From: DATJLY01 sp035518375
GTDB taxonomy: Bacteria; Pseudomonadota; Alphaproteobacteria; ATCC43930; CGMCC-115725
Direction of reading: 5' to 3'
Assembly: GCA_035518375.1 (NCBI GenBank)
Contig: DATIXQ010000023.1
Span: 47,769 to 111,768 of the forward strand
DNA: 64,000 nucleotides
The position numbers and the translations under genes are program-made. Each line of letters opens with the position of its first letter. Within the stretch, counting starts at the first letter, position 1. Positions 1 to 7,952 of the stretch are shown one piece after another. The notes beneath the pieces were generated by a model. The model saw nothing but the letters and a program-made list of their open reading frames with translations, did not search any database and was not told where the DNA came from.

Positions 1-987
1 GCGGCAGTTGGCGATGAACTGCGCCGCACTCTTCTGCCACGAGCGCGCGAGGGCGAACTCGCGGCATTGAGCACGCGAGAGCGCGAGCGCCTTCACGCAA
101 GCCGCGCGCAAATCCTCGTCGAGGATGCCGACAGGATGGTCGTCGATCACGTCCTTCGGCCCCATCACAGGATAGGCCGCCACGGGGACGCCGCAAGCAA
201 GCGCCTCGAGCTGCACGATGCCGAACGTGTCGGTACGGCTCGGGAAGACAAAGACGTCGGCAGCGGCGATATGTGCGGCCAGTGTCTCGCCCTCGAGCGT
301 GCCGAGAAAATGCGCGCGAGGGAAGCGGCGCTCGAGTTCGGCGCGCTGCGGACCATCGCCGATCACGACCTTCGAGCCAGGAAGGTCGAGCCCGAGGAAG
401 GACGGCAGGTTCTTCTCGACTGCGACACGGCCGACGCTGAGGAAGATCGGCCGCGGCAACTCGAGCGCCGCGGCGCGCTCGGGCGCGAATAGCTCGGTGT
501 CGACCCCGCGCGTCCACATGACGAGATTGCGGAAGCCGCGGGCCGTAAGCTCCTCGCGCAGCGAAGCGGTGGAGATCATCGTCGCGCGCGCCGCCGCATG
601 GAAGCGGCGCAGCACCGCATAGCTCCACGAATCCGGAATCGGCACGCGCGCGGAGATGTATTCCGGAAATTTCGTCATGAAGCTCGTGGTGAAGGAGAGG
701 CCGTTCTTCATGCAATAGCGCCGCGCGTAGACGCCGATCGGGCCTTCGGTGGCAATGTGGAGGCAATCGGGCGCGGCGTGCTCGATGCGGCGGGCAATCT
801 CGCGCGCGGTGGGGATCGCGAGACGCACGCTCGAGTACGTCGGCAGTGCGAAGGAGGGAAACCCTTCGGGCGTGAGGAACTGGATCTCGGTGCCGAGCCG
901 CCGCGCCTGCGCGGCCAATGACTCGAGGCTGCGCACGACGCCGTTCACTTGCGGATACCACGCGTCGGTGGCGATGAGGATGCGCAT
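1..987 (-). CDS. Family 4 glycosyltransferase (GT-B fold), C-terminus off the window
   Basis: This gene transfers a sugar from a nucleotide-sugar donor, probably a mannosyl- or glucosyl-type transfer onto a lipid acceptor at the cytoplasmic face of the membrane. The reading frame is open from the ATG at 985-987 to the left edge, 329 codons. The N-terminus MRILIATDAWYPQVNGVVRS carries the W-x-P-x-x-N-G-V element typical of GT4 enzymes related to MgtA and the GDP-mannose-dependent alpha-mannosyltransferases. Further in come VFLSVGRV-like and VFVFPSRTDTFGIVQLEAL-like segments, the usual C-terminal donor-binding block with the E-x7-E glutamates. The start codon directly abuts the TAA of psd (988-990), so the two are certainly co-transcribed. 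Acceptor identity is inference; the link to psd suggests glycolipid synthesis. The last residues lie outside the window. Confidence 0.85.
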   Translation of the reverse strand, partial: MRILIATDAWYPQVNGVVRSLESLAAQARRLGTEIQFLTPEGFPSFALPTYSSVRLAIPTAREIARRIEHAAPDCLHIATEGPIGVYARRYCMKNGLSFTTSFMTKFPEYISARVPIPDSWSYAVLRRFHAAARATMISTASLREELTARGFRNLVMWTRGVDTELFAPERAAALELPRPIFLSVGRVAVEKNLPSFLGLDLPGSKVVIGDGPQRAELERRFPRAHFLGTLEGETLAAHIAAADVFVFPSRTDTFGIVQLEALACGVPVAAYPVMGPKDVIDDHPVGILDEDLRAACVKALALSRAQCREFALARSWQKSAAQFIANCR

Positions 988-1803
988 TTACGTCTTCCTC
1001 AGCAGCGGGCGGCCCATTCGAATCGCGGCGCCCTCGCGCACACCGTCGCAGAGCGCAAAGTGATCGGGCGCCAAAACGATGATGGTCGAGCCGTGCTCAA
1101 ACCAACCCATCTCTTCGCCCTTGTCGTAGGACGCGCGGGCGTGAAGGCGGATGCCGGCGACGAGAATCGCCGCGACCGGCACGAGCGTCAGCCTGGCTTC
1201 GCACTCCTTGAGAGCGCATTCGACAACGGCGCGCTCGTTGCGGCAGAACAGCTTTTCGATCCGCCGCACCGCGATGGGGTTGACGTTCCACGCATCCCCC
1301 GCGATCCGCGTCACGCGGCGGACGACCAAGTCGCCGGGCGCGTGAAAGCGGTGATACATGCTCGCGGTAAGCCGAAGTGTGACGAACCGCCCGCCGGCAT
1401 AGCTTTCGGCGAGCGCCGAATCGTGGACTAGCTCGGCGAGCGTGTAGGTCAGCCCTTTCGCCTGGATGAGGGTGCTGCCGGCGATTGCGCCACAGGTGCC
1501 GACGAGCGCGTCGCATGGACTCGTCAGGATTGCGGGATCGGGCTCGATGGGCCGCGCGCCCTCTTTCAGGCGCCGGGTGAAGCAGGCGTGGAGGCTCGCA
1601 AAGCGCGACTCAGCCGAGTCGCTCAAGTCGAGATCGGCGAAGAGTCGCCAGAACCCGATACCAGCGCGGGCCAAGAGCGGGTTTTCGATTCGGCTTAGAT
1701 GTCCGAACAGGCGAGTCGCGAGGCGGCGCGGGATGCGGTTCGTGAGGAGGAAGTTTAATTCCTCGAGCAGCGAAATTTTCGCGCTCGGCGCGGCTTCTGT
1801 CAT
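988..1803 (-). CDS. psd: Phosphatidylserine decarboxylase proenzyme
   Basis: Psd converts phosphatidylserine to phosphatidylethanolamine at the inner membrane using a pyruvoyl group made by self-cleavage. The 271-residue protein has the diagnostic cleavage motif GST at residues 238-240 (HGST here instead of the commoner LGST), so cleavage would fall between Gly238 and Ser239. The YHRFH motif at 150-154 supplies the conserved histidine, and SPCDA near residue 98 the conserved aspartate of the self-processing triad. The length is normal for bacterial type I Psd. It is the first gene of an operon with the glycosyltransferase. The product would feed PmtA, encoded 2.4 kb away. Confidence 0.93.
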   Translation of the reverse strand: MTEAAPSAKISLLEELNFLLTNRIPRRLATRLFGHLSRIENPLLARAGIGFWRLFADLDLSDSAESRFASLHACFTRRLKEGARPIEPDPAILTSPCDALVGTCGAIAGSTLIQAKGLTYTLAELVHDSALAESYAGGRFVTLRLTASMYHRFHAPGDLVVRRVTRIAGDAWNVNPIAVRRIEKLFCRNERAVVECALKECEARLTLVPVAAILVAGIRLHARASYDKGEEMGWFEHGSTIIVLAPDHFALCDGVREGAAIRMGRPLLRKT

Positions 1804-1838
1804 CGGTTTGTAAAACTCGGCGCGTAAGGGGGTGGGTC

Positions 1839-3518
1839 ATGGAGCCCGAAATCTTGGCGGCTTCGGCCGCCCTCGGCGCGCTGGCGCTCATGGCGTCGGC
1901 GCCGAAACTCGTGTCGCGCCTCGAACTCTCGCGCGCAAAGCACGCTTCTCTCGGCGGCCATGCGCGCATCGCCGCGCGCGTCGCCTCGCTCGTGCCCTCC
2001 TATCACTACGAGGGCGAGCGGTTCTTCGCCGTCGACGAGGCGCCTGAAGAGGCTGCCGCCGCGCGCCGCGCCGACTTCGAACGTCTCGGCGCGTTCTTTC
2101 GCACGCGCCAGCCGAAAACGCTCGCGCTCTCGGCCGAGGCGCTGCCCTTCATTTCGGACATGCAGTTCACGGCCGCCTATCGCGTGCCGTTCCAATTCAG
2201 CCGCTTCGCGCGGCGTCATCTGCCAATGGGCTCCTTCTTCGCCTCGTCCGAAGGCGTCACCGTCACCGACCTCGACGGCAACCGCTTCTACGACCTCACC
2301 GGCTCTTACGGCGTCAATCTCTTCGGCAGCGATTTCTATAAAGACTGCATCGACCGCGCGGTGGCACGAGCGCGTGAGCTTGGTCCTGTTCTCGGCCTCT
2401 ATCACCCTGTCGTCGCCGAGAATGCGCAGCGCATCGCGCGGCTCGCGGGCATGGACGAAGTGTCGTTCCACATGTCGGGTACCGAGGCCGTCATGCAGGC
2501 GGTGCGGCTTGCGCGCTATCACACTCGGCGCTCGCATCTGGTTCGCTTCTGCGGCGCCTATCACGGCTGGTGGGGTGACGTGCAGCCCGGCGTTGGCAAT
2601 CCGGTTCGCGCACGGCAGACCTACACGCTCGAGGAAATGTCGGAGCATTCGCTCCGCGTCTTGCGGCGGCGGCGCGATATCGCCTGCGTGCTCGTGAACC
2701 CGCTCCAGGCGCTCCATCCGAACGGCGCGCCGCCGACGGATTCGACGCTCGTCGACAGCGGGCGCTCCGCCCATTTCGACCGCGCCGCCTATGCGACATG
2801 GCTCAAGCGCCTGCGCGAGGTGTGCAGCGAGCGCGGTATTGTGCTGATCTTCGACGAGGTGTTCTTGGGGTTCCGCGTGGCATCCGGCGGCGCCCAGGAA
2901 TATTTCGGCGTCGCGGCCGATCTCGTTACTTATGGCAAAAGCCTCGGCGGGGGCCTGCCGGTCGGCGTCGTCGCCGGCAAGAGCCACCTCATGAAGCGCT
3001 TCCGTGACGACCGGCCCGCCGACATCTGCTTCGCGCGCGGCACGTTCAATTCGCATCCCTACGTCATGGCGGCGATGAACGAGTTCCTGCGCCGACTCGA
3101 GACGCCCGAAATTCAAAGGCTCTATGACGGGCTCGACGAGACCTGGAACGATCGTGCTGAACGGCTCAACCGCCGCCTTGCCGAAGCGTGCGTGCCGGTG
3201 CGCGTCAGGAACCTCTCGTCGATTTGGACCGTGCTCTACACCGAGCCATCGCCCTACAACTGGATGTTCCAATACTACCTGCGCGCGGAGGGGCTCGCGC
3301 TCTCCTGGGTCGGCACCGGCCGGTTGATCTTCAGCCTCGACTATACGGAAGAGGATTTTGCCGCCGTCGCCGATGCTTTCGTCAGGGCCGGCGAGGCGAT
3401 GCGGCGCGCACAATGGTGGTGGCACGATGCGCGCGCCAGCAACAAGGGAATCAAGCGCCGCATCCTGCGCGAGATGATGGCGCATCGTTTCCGCGGCGCC
3501 GGCCGCAACGCGGCCTAG
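1839..3518 (+). CDS. PLP-dependent class III aminotransferase, large form
   Basis: This is a fold-type I PLP enzyme related to glutamate-1-semialdehyde aminomutase and other class III aminotransferases. It is 559 residues, about 100 longer than typical members. The first ~20 residues (ILAASAALGALALMAS) are hydrophobic and could be a membrane anchor. The core begins near residue 130. Lys367 in TYGKSLGGG is the expected Schiff-base lysine; Asp339 in IFDEVFLGFR contacts the PLP ring nitrogen; GTEA at 214-217 binds phosphate. A basic tail (KGIKRRILREMMAHRF) ends the protein. The gene is divergent from psd with a 35-base gap and converges on the Mpo1-like gene, sharing a CTAG in which both stop codons lie. 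The lipid-enzyme neighbours suggest a role in lipid headgroup or long-chain base metabolism, but the substrate is unknown. Confidence 0.8.
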   Translation: MEPEILAASAALGALALMASAPKLVSRLELSRAKHASLGGHARIAARVASLVPSYHYEGERFFAVDEAPEEAAAARRADFERLGAFFRTRQPKTLALSAEALPFISDMQFTAAYRVPFQFSRFARRHLPMGSFFASSEGVTVTDLDGNRFYDLTGSYGVNLFGSDFYKDCIDRAVARARELGPVLGLYHPVVAENAQRIARLAGMDEVSFHMSGTEAVMQAVRLARYHTRRSHLVRFCGAYHGWWGDVQPGVGNPVRARQTYTLEEMSEHSLRVLRRRRDIACVLVNPLQALHPNGAPPTDSTLVDSGRSAHFDRAAYATWLKRLREVCSERGIVLIFDEVFLGFRVASGGAQEYFGVAADLVTYGKSLGGGLPVGVVAGKSHLMKRFRDDRPADICFARGTFNSHPYVMAAMNEFLRRLETPEIQRLYDGLDETWNDRAERLNRRLAEACVPVRVRNLSSIWTVLYTEPSPYNWMFQYYLRAEGLALSWVGTGRLIFSLDYTEEDFAAVADAFVRAGEAMRRAQWWWHDARASNKGIKRRILREMMAHRFRGAGRNAA

Positions 3519-4150
3519 CCGCGCCCTTCGAGCGCAACGTCGTCGTCGAGGCCATCGTCGTCGCGGTCGAGCCAGCGCCGCAGCAGCTCGAGCGGCGCGC
3601 GGTGGTAGAGCTTGATGTCGTGCAGCGGGTCGGTGAGGATTTTCGTAAACCACACGAGGCCGGTCTGCACGTCGCGCAGGAAGAAGAGCTGCACCGTGCG
3701 GAAGATGAGGCCGCCGAAGCCGATGGCAAGCCACAGCTGTCCCACCTCGCGCATGAAGCCCGCGAGGCCCGGACCGCTGCGCGGCTTCAAAAGGCCGAAG
3801 AGCGACGGCTCGAGATAGAGCACGACGGGCGAAAGCGCCCAGATCGCCATCAAAACGACCTTGCGGCGCAGGTTGTAGCCGACCTTGATCTCTTCCTTGT
3901 ATTCGTGCGTCGCCTGGTTCACCTCGTCAAAGCCCTTGGGCTCGAAGAAGAAGTGGCCGCACTGGCGGCTCGTCATGGCAATCACCCAGGCGATGATCGC
4001 GGCCCAGGCCGGGCTCCAGTACAGCACGAGATAGGCGGAAAGGAAGGTCGTCGCGCTCAGGAAATGGAGCGATTGATTGACGAGGCTGTGATGGTAGTAG
4101 CGATGGTCGTCCCAGCGCTGGATACGCAGCACTTCCATGAAACCGTGCAT
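3515..4150 (-). CDS. Mpo1/DUF962-like multi-pass membrane protein
   Basis: A 211-residue membrane protein with three or four hydrophobic segments (for example LSATTFLSAYLVLYW and AAIIAWVIAM, and one near residue 100). Two histidine-containing elements resemble the Mpo1/DUF962 family, whose yeast member is an iron-dependent 2-hydroxy fatty acid dioxygenase: YYHHSLVNQSLHFL near the N-terminus and SRQCGHFFFEPKG after the second membrane segment (compare the family's GH-x2-FE). The C-terminus ends in an acidic stretch (DRDDDGLDDD). The start at 4150 was chosen because the frame upstream is antisense to pmtA and lacks family features. It lies 16 bases downstream of pmtA and is probably co-transcribed with it. 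The family call is from motif resemblance only; an uncharacterised membrane protein remains possible. Confidence 0.5.
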   Translation of the reverse strand: MHGFMEVLRIQRWDDHRYYHHSLVNQSLHFLSATTFLSAYLVLYWSPAWAAIIAWVIAMTSRQCGHFFFEPKGFDEVNQATHEYKEEIKVGYNLRRKVVLMAIWALSPVVLYLEPSLFGLLKPRSGPGLAGFMREVGQLWLAIGFGGLIFRTVQLFFLRDVQTGLVWFTKILTDPLHDIKLYHRAPLELLRRWLDRDDDGLDDDVALEGRG

Positions 4151-4166
4151 GGGCTTCTCGCCTTTC

Positions 4167-4814
4167 TTAGAGGGACGGTGATTTGCGGAACCGGACAAGG
4201 GAAAAATGACCAAGCGGAGGCATGGCACGACGCTCGACGAGACGCATGTCGGGCCGCCGCTTGGCCCAGCGCGCGAAGCGCTCCCACGGAAACTCGGTGC
4301 GCCAGCCGAGACGGCGGACGACGGGCTGGAGCATCCGCTCGACGACGCGACGCGGACCCGACTCGGCGCCAATGCGGCTCAGGATGACGATCTCGCCGCC
4401 GGGGCGGAGCGCGCGCGCGAACTCGTCGAGCGCCGCTTCGGGGTTGGGCACGGCCGAAACGACGTAGTGCGCCACCACGACATCGAACGAGGCGTCGGCG
4501 AAGGCCAAATGCTCGGCGTCCATCACTTCGAGGCGCTCGACGTTGTCGAGGCCGCGTCGGGCGGCCCGCGCGCGGGCCTTCTTAAGCATCCCTTCGGAGA
4601 GGTCGATGCCGACGATGCGGCAGTGCGCGGAGTAGCCGGGCAGCGAGATGCCGGTGCCGACGCCGACTTCAAGGATGCGGCCGCCCACCTGCTCGGCTGC
4701 GGCGATCGCTGCGCGCCGGCCGGGGGCGAAGATAGGGCCGAAAAAGAGATCGTAGACGGGAGCCCAACGGGTATAGGCCTTGGCGACGCTGATGGTGTCG
4801 AGCTCTGCCGTCAT
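4167..4814 (-). CDS. pmtA: Phosphatidylethanolamine N-methyltransferase, Rhodobacter type
   Basis: PmtA methylates phosphatidylethanolamine using S-adenosylmethionine, giving the mono- and dimethyl forms and finally phosphatidylcholine. The 215-residue protein has the motif I EVGVGTGISLP near residues 49-59, the acidic SAM ribose ligand in GIDLSEGML, and the family-specific VVAHYVVSAVPNPEAALDEF and LRPGGEIVILSRIGAESGPR segments that separate the Rhodobacter-type enzyme from UbiE. Length matches the family. The start ATG at 4812-4814 opens onto a long divergent gap. With Psd upstream in the pathway and the Mpo1-like membrane protein downstream in the operon, phosphatidylcholine synthesis is a well-supported inference. 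Confidence 0.88.
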   Translation of the reverse strand: MTAELDTISVAKAYTRWAPVYDLFFGPIFAPGRRAAIAAAEQVGGRILEVGVGTGISLPGYSAHCRIVGIDLSEGMLKKARARAARRGLDNVERLEVMDAEHLAFADASFDVVVAHYVVSAVPNPEAALDEFARALRPGGEIVILSRIGAESGPRRVVERMLQPVVRRLGWRTEFPWERFARWAKRRPDMRLVERRAMPPLGHFSLVRFRKSPSL

Positions 4815-4853
4815 ACCCCGTGCCGTAGCCTCGTACCGTGATTGTGGCGCTGG

Positions 4854-4996
4854 CGTTGCAGCAACGTGGCGAGAAAACTAGTCGCGGACGATTGCAGTTG
4901 TGTGAAACGGGCGTGCGGCGAAACGCGCAGCGCCCGTTTGCGCATGAACCGCACACACGCGACAGTCCATCGCGCGAGTCGCCCCGGCGACTCGCG
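4854..4996. promoter_or_regulatory. Three inverted repeats in the pmtA/PEBP divergent gap
   Basis: The 247-base gap (4815-5061) contains three dyads and no gene. The first is a 13-base palindrome at 4854-4866 (CGTTGC, A, GCAACG). The second is a long stem, AAACGGGCG at 4905-4913 with CGCCCGTTT at 4931-4939, extended inward by TGCG/CGCA with one bulged G and an 8-base loop. The third is a perfect 11-base inverted repeat at 4973-4996 with CC at its centre. None is followed by a strong T-run. They may be operators or RNA hairpins; I cannot tell which. Confidence 0.4.
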
Positions 4997-5061
4997 GGGT
5001 CTCGTGCCGCGACGAGAGGTGGAATAGCATCGCCCATCTTCCTCCAAAGGCGGTAGCGGAG

Positions 5062-5640
5062 ATGATGATCGGACGGATCGGAATGCATGCGGCGGCCGTG
5101 GTATGCGCGGTCGCGACGAGCGCCACTGCGGCGGAAGTGCTGCCCTTCACGTTGAGTTCGCCCGCCTTCAAAGACGGCGCGGTGCTGCCGCTCGAATACG
5201 CCGGCGGCAAGCAATGCGGTGCCGCGAGCAAGGGCGGTGACATCTCGCCACCGCTCGCCTGGGCGCATGCGCCGGCGGGCACTAAGAGCTTCGCCATCGT
5301 GATGATCGATCCCGACGGACGGCGCGGGCTCGGCTCGGTGCATTGGGTGGCATACGGCATCGCGCCCTCTCACACGGGCGTAAAGGCTGGCGAAGGCGGC
5401 AGCGCCGCGCCGGCGAAGGACATCGTCGAGGGCAAGAACTCGCGCGGCTCGGTCGGATATATCGGCCCGTGCGGGCCGCCGCAGGACGCGCCGCACCATT
5501 ACGTGATCGGCGTGCTGGCCCTTGATCTCGCGCCCGATGCGCTGCCCGCGGGGCTCGACCGCGACGCTTTATTCAAGGCGATCTCCGGGCACAGCCTCGG
5601 CCCCGCGAGCCTCGTCGTGCGCTATCGGCGCGAAGAATAA
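5062..5640 (+). CDS. YbhB/YbcL-type PEBP family protein, exported
   Basis: A phosphatidylethanolamine-binding/Raf-kinase-inhibitor-like protein of 192 residues. The N-terminus (MMIGRIGMHAAAVVCAVATS, then ATAAE) is a signal peptide, so the mature protein is periplasmic. The family core is clear: SPAFKDGAVLPLEYAG, the DPDGRRGLGSVHWVAYGI ligand-pocket segment and the GYIGPCGPPQDAPHHY motif. Bacterial members bind small anions or phospholipid headgroups, and their roles are poorly known. Two adjacent ATGs (5062 and 5065) could both serve as start. The gene stands alone, divergent from pmtA and convergent with a luciferase-like gene. Confidence 0.87.
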   Translation: MMIGRIGMHAAAVVCAVATSATAAEVLPFTLSSPAFKDGAVLPLEYAGGKQCGAASKGGDISPPLAWAHAPAGTKSFAIVMIDPDGRRGLGSVHWVAYGIAPSHTGVKAGEGGSAAPAKDIVEGKNSRGSVGYIGPCGPPQDAPHHYVIGVLALDLAPDALPAGLDRDALFKAISGHSLGPASLVVRYRREE

Positions 5641-5665
5641 ACGAGCGATCCAGAAAAATCGGGCC

Positions 5666-6853
5666 TCAGCCTACCGCTTCGGCAAGCGGTACGCGCGTGA
5701 TCTCGTGGCGCTGCAGGATCGGCAGCACCTCGGTGCCGAAACGGTGGATCTGGTTCAGGAACATCTCCTGCGGCACGGCGCCGCGGTTCATGCTGACAAT
5801 GACTGTGTCGGAGCCTAAATGCTCGGCCTCGGCGATGATGCGGTCGGCGACGCGTTTAGGGGTGCCCCATGGGCCGTTCCGGGCCTGCTGCACGACTTCG
5901 TCCATCGTGATGTCGCGCACGCGATTGCTGTCGTCGAAGGCGGCGGTGCGGTTTTCAGGCCTGAGATATTGCGCTGCGCTCTCGGAATAATAGGCGCCGC
6001 TGTCGCTGAGCCTAACGTGGTCGAAATTGTAGAGCACGTTGTGGAAATAGAGGGCATAAGGCCCATATTCCTCGATCGCCCGCTCGGTGCTGTCAGCGAC
6101 GTAGGCGTCGAGGGTAATGGTGATGTGGTGCGGTGTGATGCGCTTGCCGTGCTCGGCAAGACAGCGCGCGTAATAGCGCACGATGTCTTCGCGCGCCGGC
6201 CCCGAGGCGATGCCGGGCGTGATCGGCACATCGTGCGCCGCTGCCCATTCGATCGAATCCTTCGAGCGGCTCACCGGCATCCACACCGGTGGGTGCGGCT
6301 GCTGTACCGGCCGCGGCCAGATCGCGACGTCCTTATAGGAATGGAACCGCCCGTTGAAGGTGAAGCGCTCGCTCGTCCAGGCCCCCACCAGGATGTCGTA
6401 GCATTCGTCGAAACGCGCGCGCGATTCCTCGAGCGGCACATTGAAGACGCGATATTCGCGCGCCGCGCCCCGTGCCACGCCGCAGATGATGCGGCCGTTC
6501 GAGAGGCAGTCGAGCATCGCGATCTCCTCGGCGAGCCGGAGCGGATCGTGGATCGGCAGTAGATTGCCGTACATGAGGAGCTTAAGCCGCTCGGTGCGCT
6601 GCGCCGCCGAGGCGGCGATCAGATTGGGCGAGTTCATGAGGCCGTAGGGCGTGACATGGTGCTCGTTGAACGCCACGCCGTCGAAGCCCATGCGTTCGAG
6701 TTCGACCCAGGCGTCGAGATGCTCGCGATAGGTCTGCACCGCGATCTGCGGGCGAAAATGTTTCTTCTCCATCGGATAGGGCAGCTGCCCATCGACGCGC
6801 AGATGGTCGAGATGCTCGGCATAGGCGACGAGGTCGAAGACGAATACCTTCAT
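5666..6853 (-). CDS. Luciferase-like (LLM) flavin-dependent monooxygenase 1
   Basis: A 395-residue member of the bacterial luciferase-like superfamily, which uses reduced FMN or F420 supplied by a separate reductase to oxidise an organic substrate. Family signatures include the EHH triplet in FDGVAFNEHHVTPYG, the LPIHDPLRLAEEIAMLDCLS helix and the GRIICGVARGAAREY phosphate-binding loop. The ATG at 6853 was preferred because upstream in-frame sequence is low-complexity readthrough. A 7-base stem (ACCGCTT/AAGCGGT, 5673-5690) lies in its last codons, with a T-run shortly beyond the stop on its own strand, and might act as a weak terminator. The gene is divergent from an orphan binding protein. 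Substrate unknown. Confidence 0.85.
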   Translation of the reverse strand: MKVFVFDLVAYAEHLDHLRVDGQLPYPMEKKHFRPQIAVQTYREHLDAWVELERMGFDGVAFNEHHVTPYGLMNSPNLIAASAAQRTERLKLLMYGNLLPIHDPLRLAEEIAMLDCLSNGRIICGVARGAAREYRVFNVPLEESRARFDECYDILVGAWTSERFTFNGRFHSYKDVAIWPRPVQQPHPPVWMPVSRSKDSIEWAAAHDVPITPGIASGPAREDIVRYYARCLAEHGKRITPHHITITLDAYVADSTERAIEEYGPYALYFHNVLYNFDHVRLSDSGAYYSESAAQYLRPENRTAAFDDSNRVRDITMDEVVQQARNGPWGTPKRVADRIIAEAEHLGSDTVIVSMNRGAVPQEMFLNQIHRFGTEVLPILQRHEITRVPLAEAVG

Positions 6854-6903
6854 GACGGTCCCTTTCTCGACCGGATTGGCGCACGTACGGGGCGGAGTTT
6901 CAA

Positions 6904-6921
6904 GGCATGGTCCGCCATGCC
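6904..6921. promoter_or_regulatory. Inverted repeat in divergent promoter region
   Basis: GGCATGG at 6904-6910 and CCATGCC at 6915-6921 form a perfect 7-base dyad with a TCCG centre, midway between the divergent luciferase-like gene (start 6853) and the NMT1-type binding-protein gene (start 6966). Its position suits an operator shared by both genes, but no regulator gene is nearby. Confidence 0.35.
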
Positions 6922-6965
6922 AGCGTGCTAGTCTCAACCGCCGGGGATGCGCGGAGGGGGAGACG

Positions 6966-7949
6966 ATGACGAAACTGCTACTGGCGCTTGCTGTTCTTGT
7001 CGCGCTCGGATCGCACGCGTCGGCCGAACAGATCACGCTGGGGGTTTCGAAGAACACGGTCTCGCCCGCGATCCTCCTGGCGCATGGGCGCGGCTATTTC
7101 GCCGAGGAGGGCCTCGAGAGCAAGCTCACGACCATGGTCGCCGGTGCCGAGGAGATCGCGGTCGCCGTCGCTTCCGGCGCGTTCGATTTCGGCGGCGCCG
7201 GAATCTCAGGTGGGCTCTTCAACCTCGCGAGCCAAGTACACATCATCGCCGGCGGCATTCACGAATCAGCGGGCTTCCAGGGGCTCGTGATGGTGGCAGG
7301 GCCGCACGCCTTCGACGACGGCGTCCGCACGTACCGCGATCTCGCCCACATCAAATCCTTCGCCGTGACGCAGGTCGGCGGCCCGACGCACTACGCACTC
7401 ATCCTCGCCGCGGCGAAATTCGGCTTCGATCTCGGCCAAGTGCGCATCGTGCCGTTGCAGAATCCGGCGAACGAGCTTGCCGCCTTGACCGGCGGGCAGG
7501 TCGACGCGACCGCGCCGCCGACTTCGGCGACGGCGGCCGCGATCGCCAAGGGCAACGTCAAGCTGCTCGGCTATGTCGGCGACGAGACGCCGTTCCAGTT
7601 CGGCGTGGCGTTCGCGTCGGCCAAGATGCTCGAGCGGCGGGATACAGTCGAGCGCTTCCTGCGCGCCTACAAGAAGGCGGCGCGCGCTTTCCACGACGCC
7701 TTCACCGGTCCCGACGGAGCGCGCCGCGACGGGCCCGACGCACAAGAAATCCTGGCGCTCCTCGCGAAGGAGCTGGGGCTCGGCATCGACGATGTGAAGC
7801 TCGGGATTCCCTATATCGATCCCGAGGCGCGACTCGACGTGGCTGACGTGCGGCGCCAGCTCGACTGGTTCAAGACGCAAGGCATGGTGAAGCCGGGGAT
7901 CACGGCCGACGCCATCATCGATGCGCGCTACGTCGTGCCGATGCCCTAG
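6966..7949 (+). CDS. NMT1/SsuA-type ABC substrate-binding protein, orphan
   Basis: A periplasmic binding protein of 327 residues in the NMT1/ThiY/SsuA class, whose relatives bind thiamine precursors, alkanesulfonates, taurine or aromatic acids. MTKLLLALAVLVALGSHASA is a signal peptide; the mature part begins EQITLGVSKNTVSPAILLAH. The segment YFAEEGLE and the following VAVASGAFDFGGAG are typical of the class. The start at 6966 has a strong ribosome-binding sequence (GGAGGGGG at about 6953). No matching permease or ATPase is adjacent. It lies between two luciferase-like monooxygenase genes, an arrangement often seen in sulfonate or organosulfur use, so its ligand may be their substrate. That link is inference. 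Confidence 0.83.
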   Translation: MTKLLLALAVLVALGSHASAEQITLGVSKNTVSPAILLAHGRGYFAEEGLESKLTTMVAGAEEIAVAVASGAFDFGGAGISGGLFNLASQVHIIAGGIHESAGFQGLVMVAGPHAFDDGVRTYRDLAHIKSFAVTQVGGPTHYALILAAAKFGFDLGQVRIVPLQNPANELAALTGGQVDATAPPTSATAAAIAKGNVKLLGYVGDETPFQFGVAFASAKMLERRDTVERFLRAYKKAARAFHDAFTGPDGARRDGPDAQEILALLAKELGLGIDDVKLGIPYIDPEARLDVADVRRQLDWFKTQGMVKPGITADAIIDARYVVPMP

Positions 7950-7952
7950 GTT

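Noticed and set aside
1800..3734. A 644-codon minus-strand frame opposite the aminotransferase
   Set aside because: Charge-rich low-complexity translation; the plus strand has intact PLP motifs.
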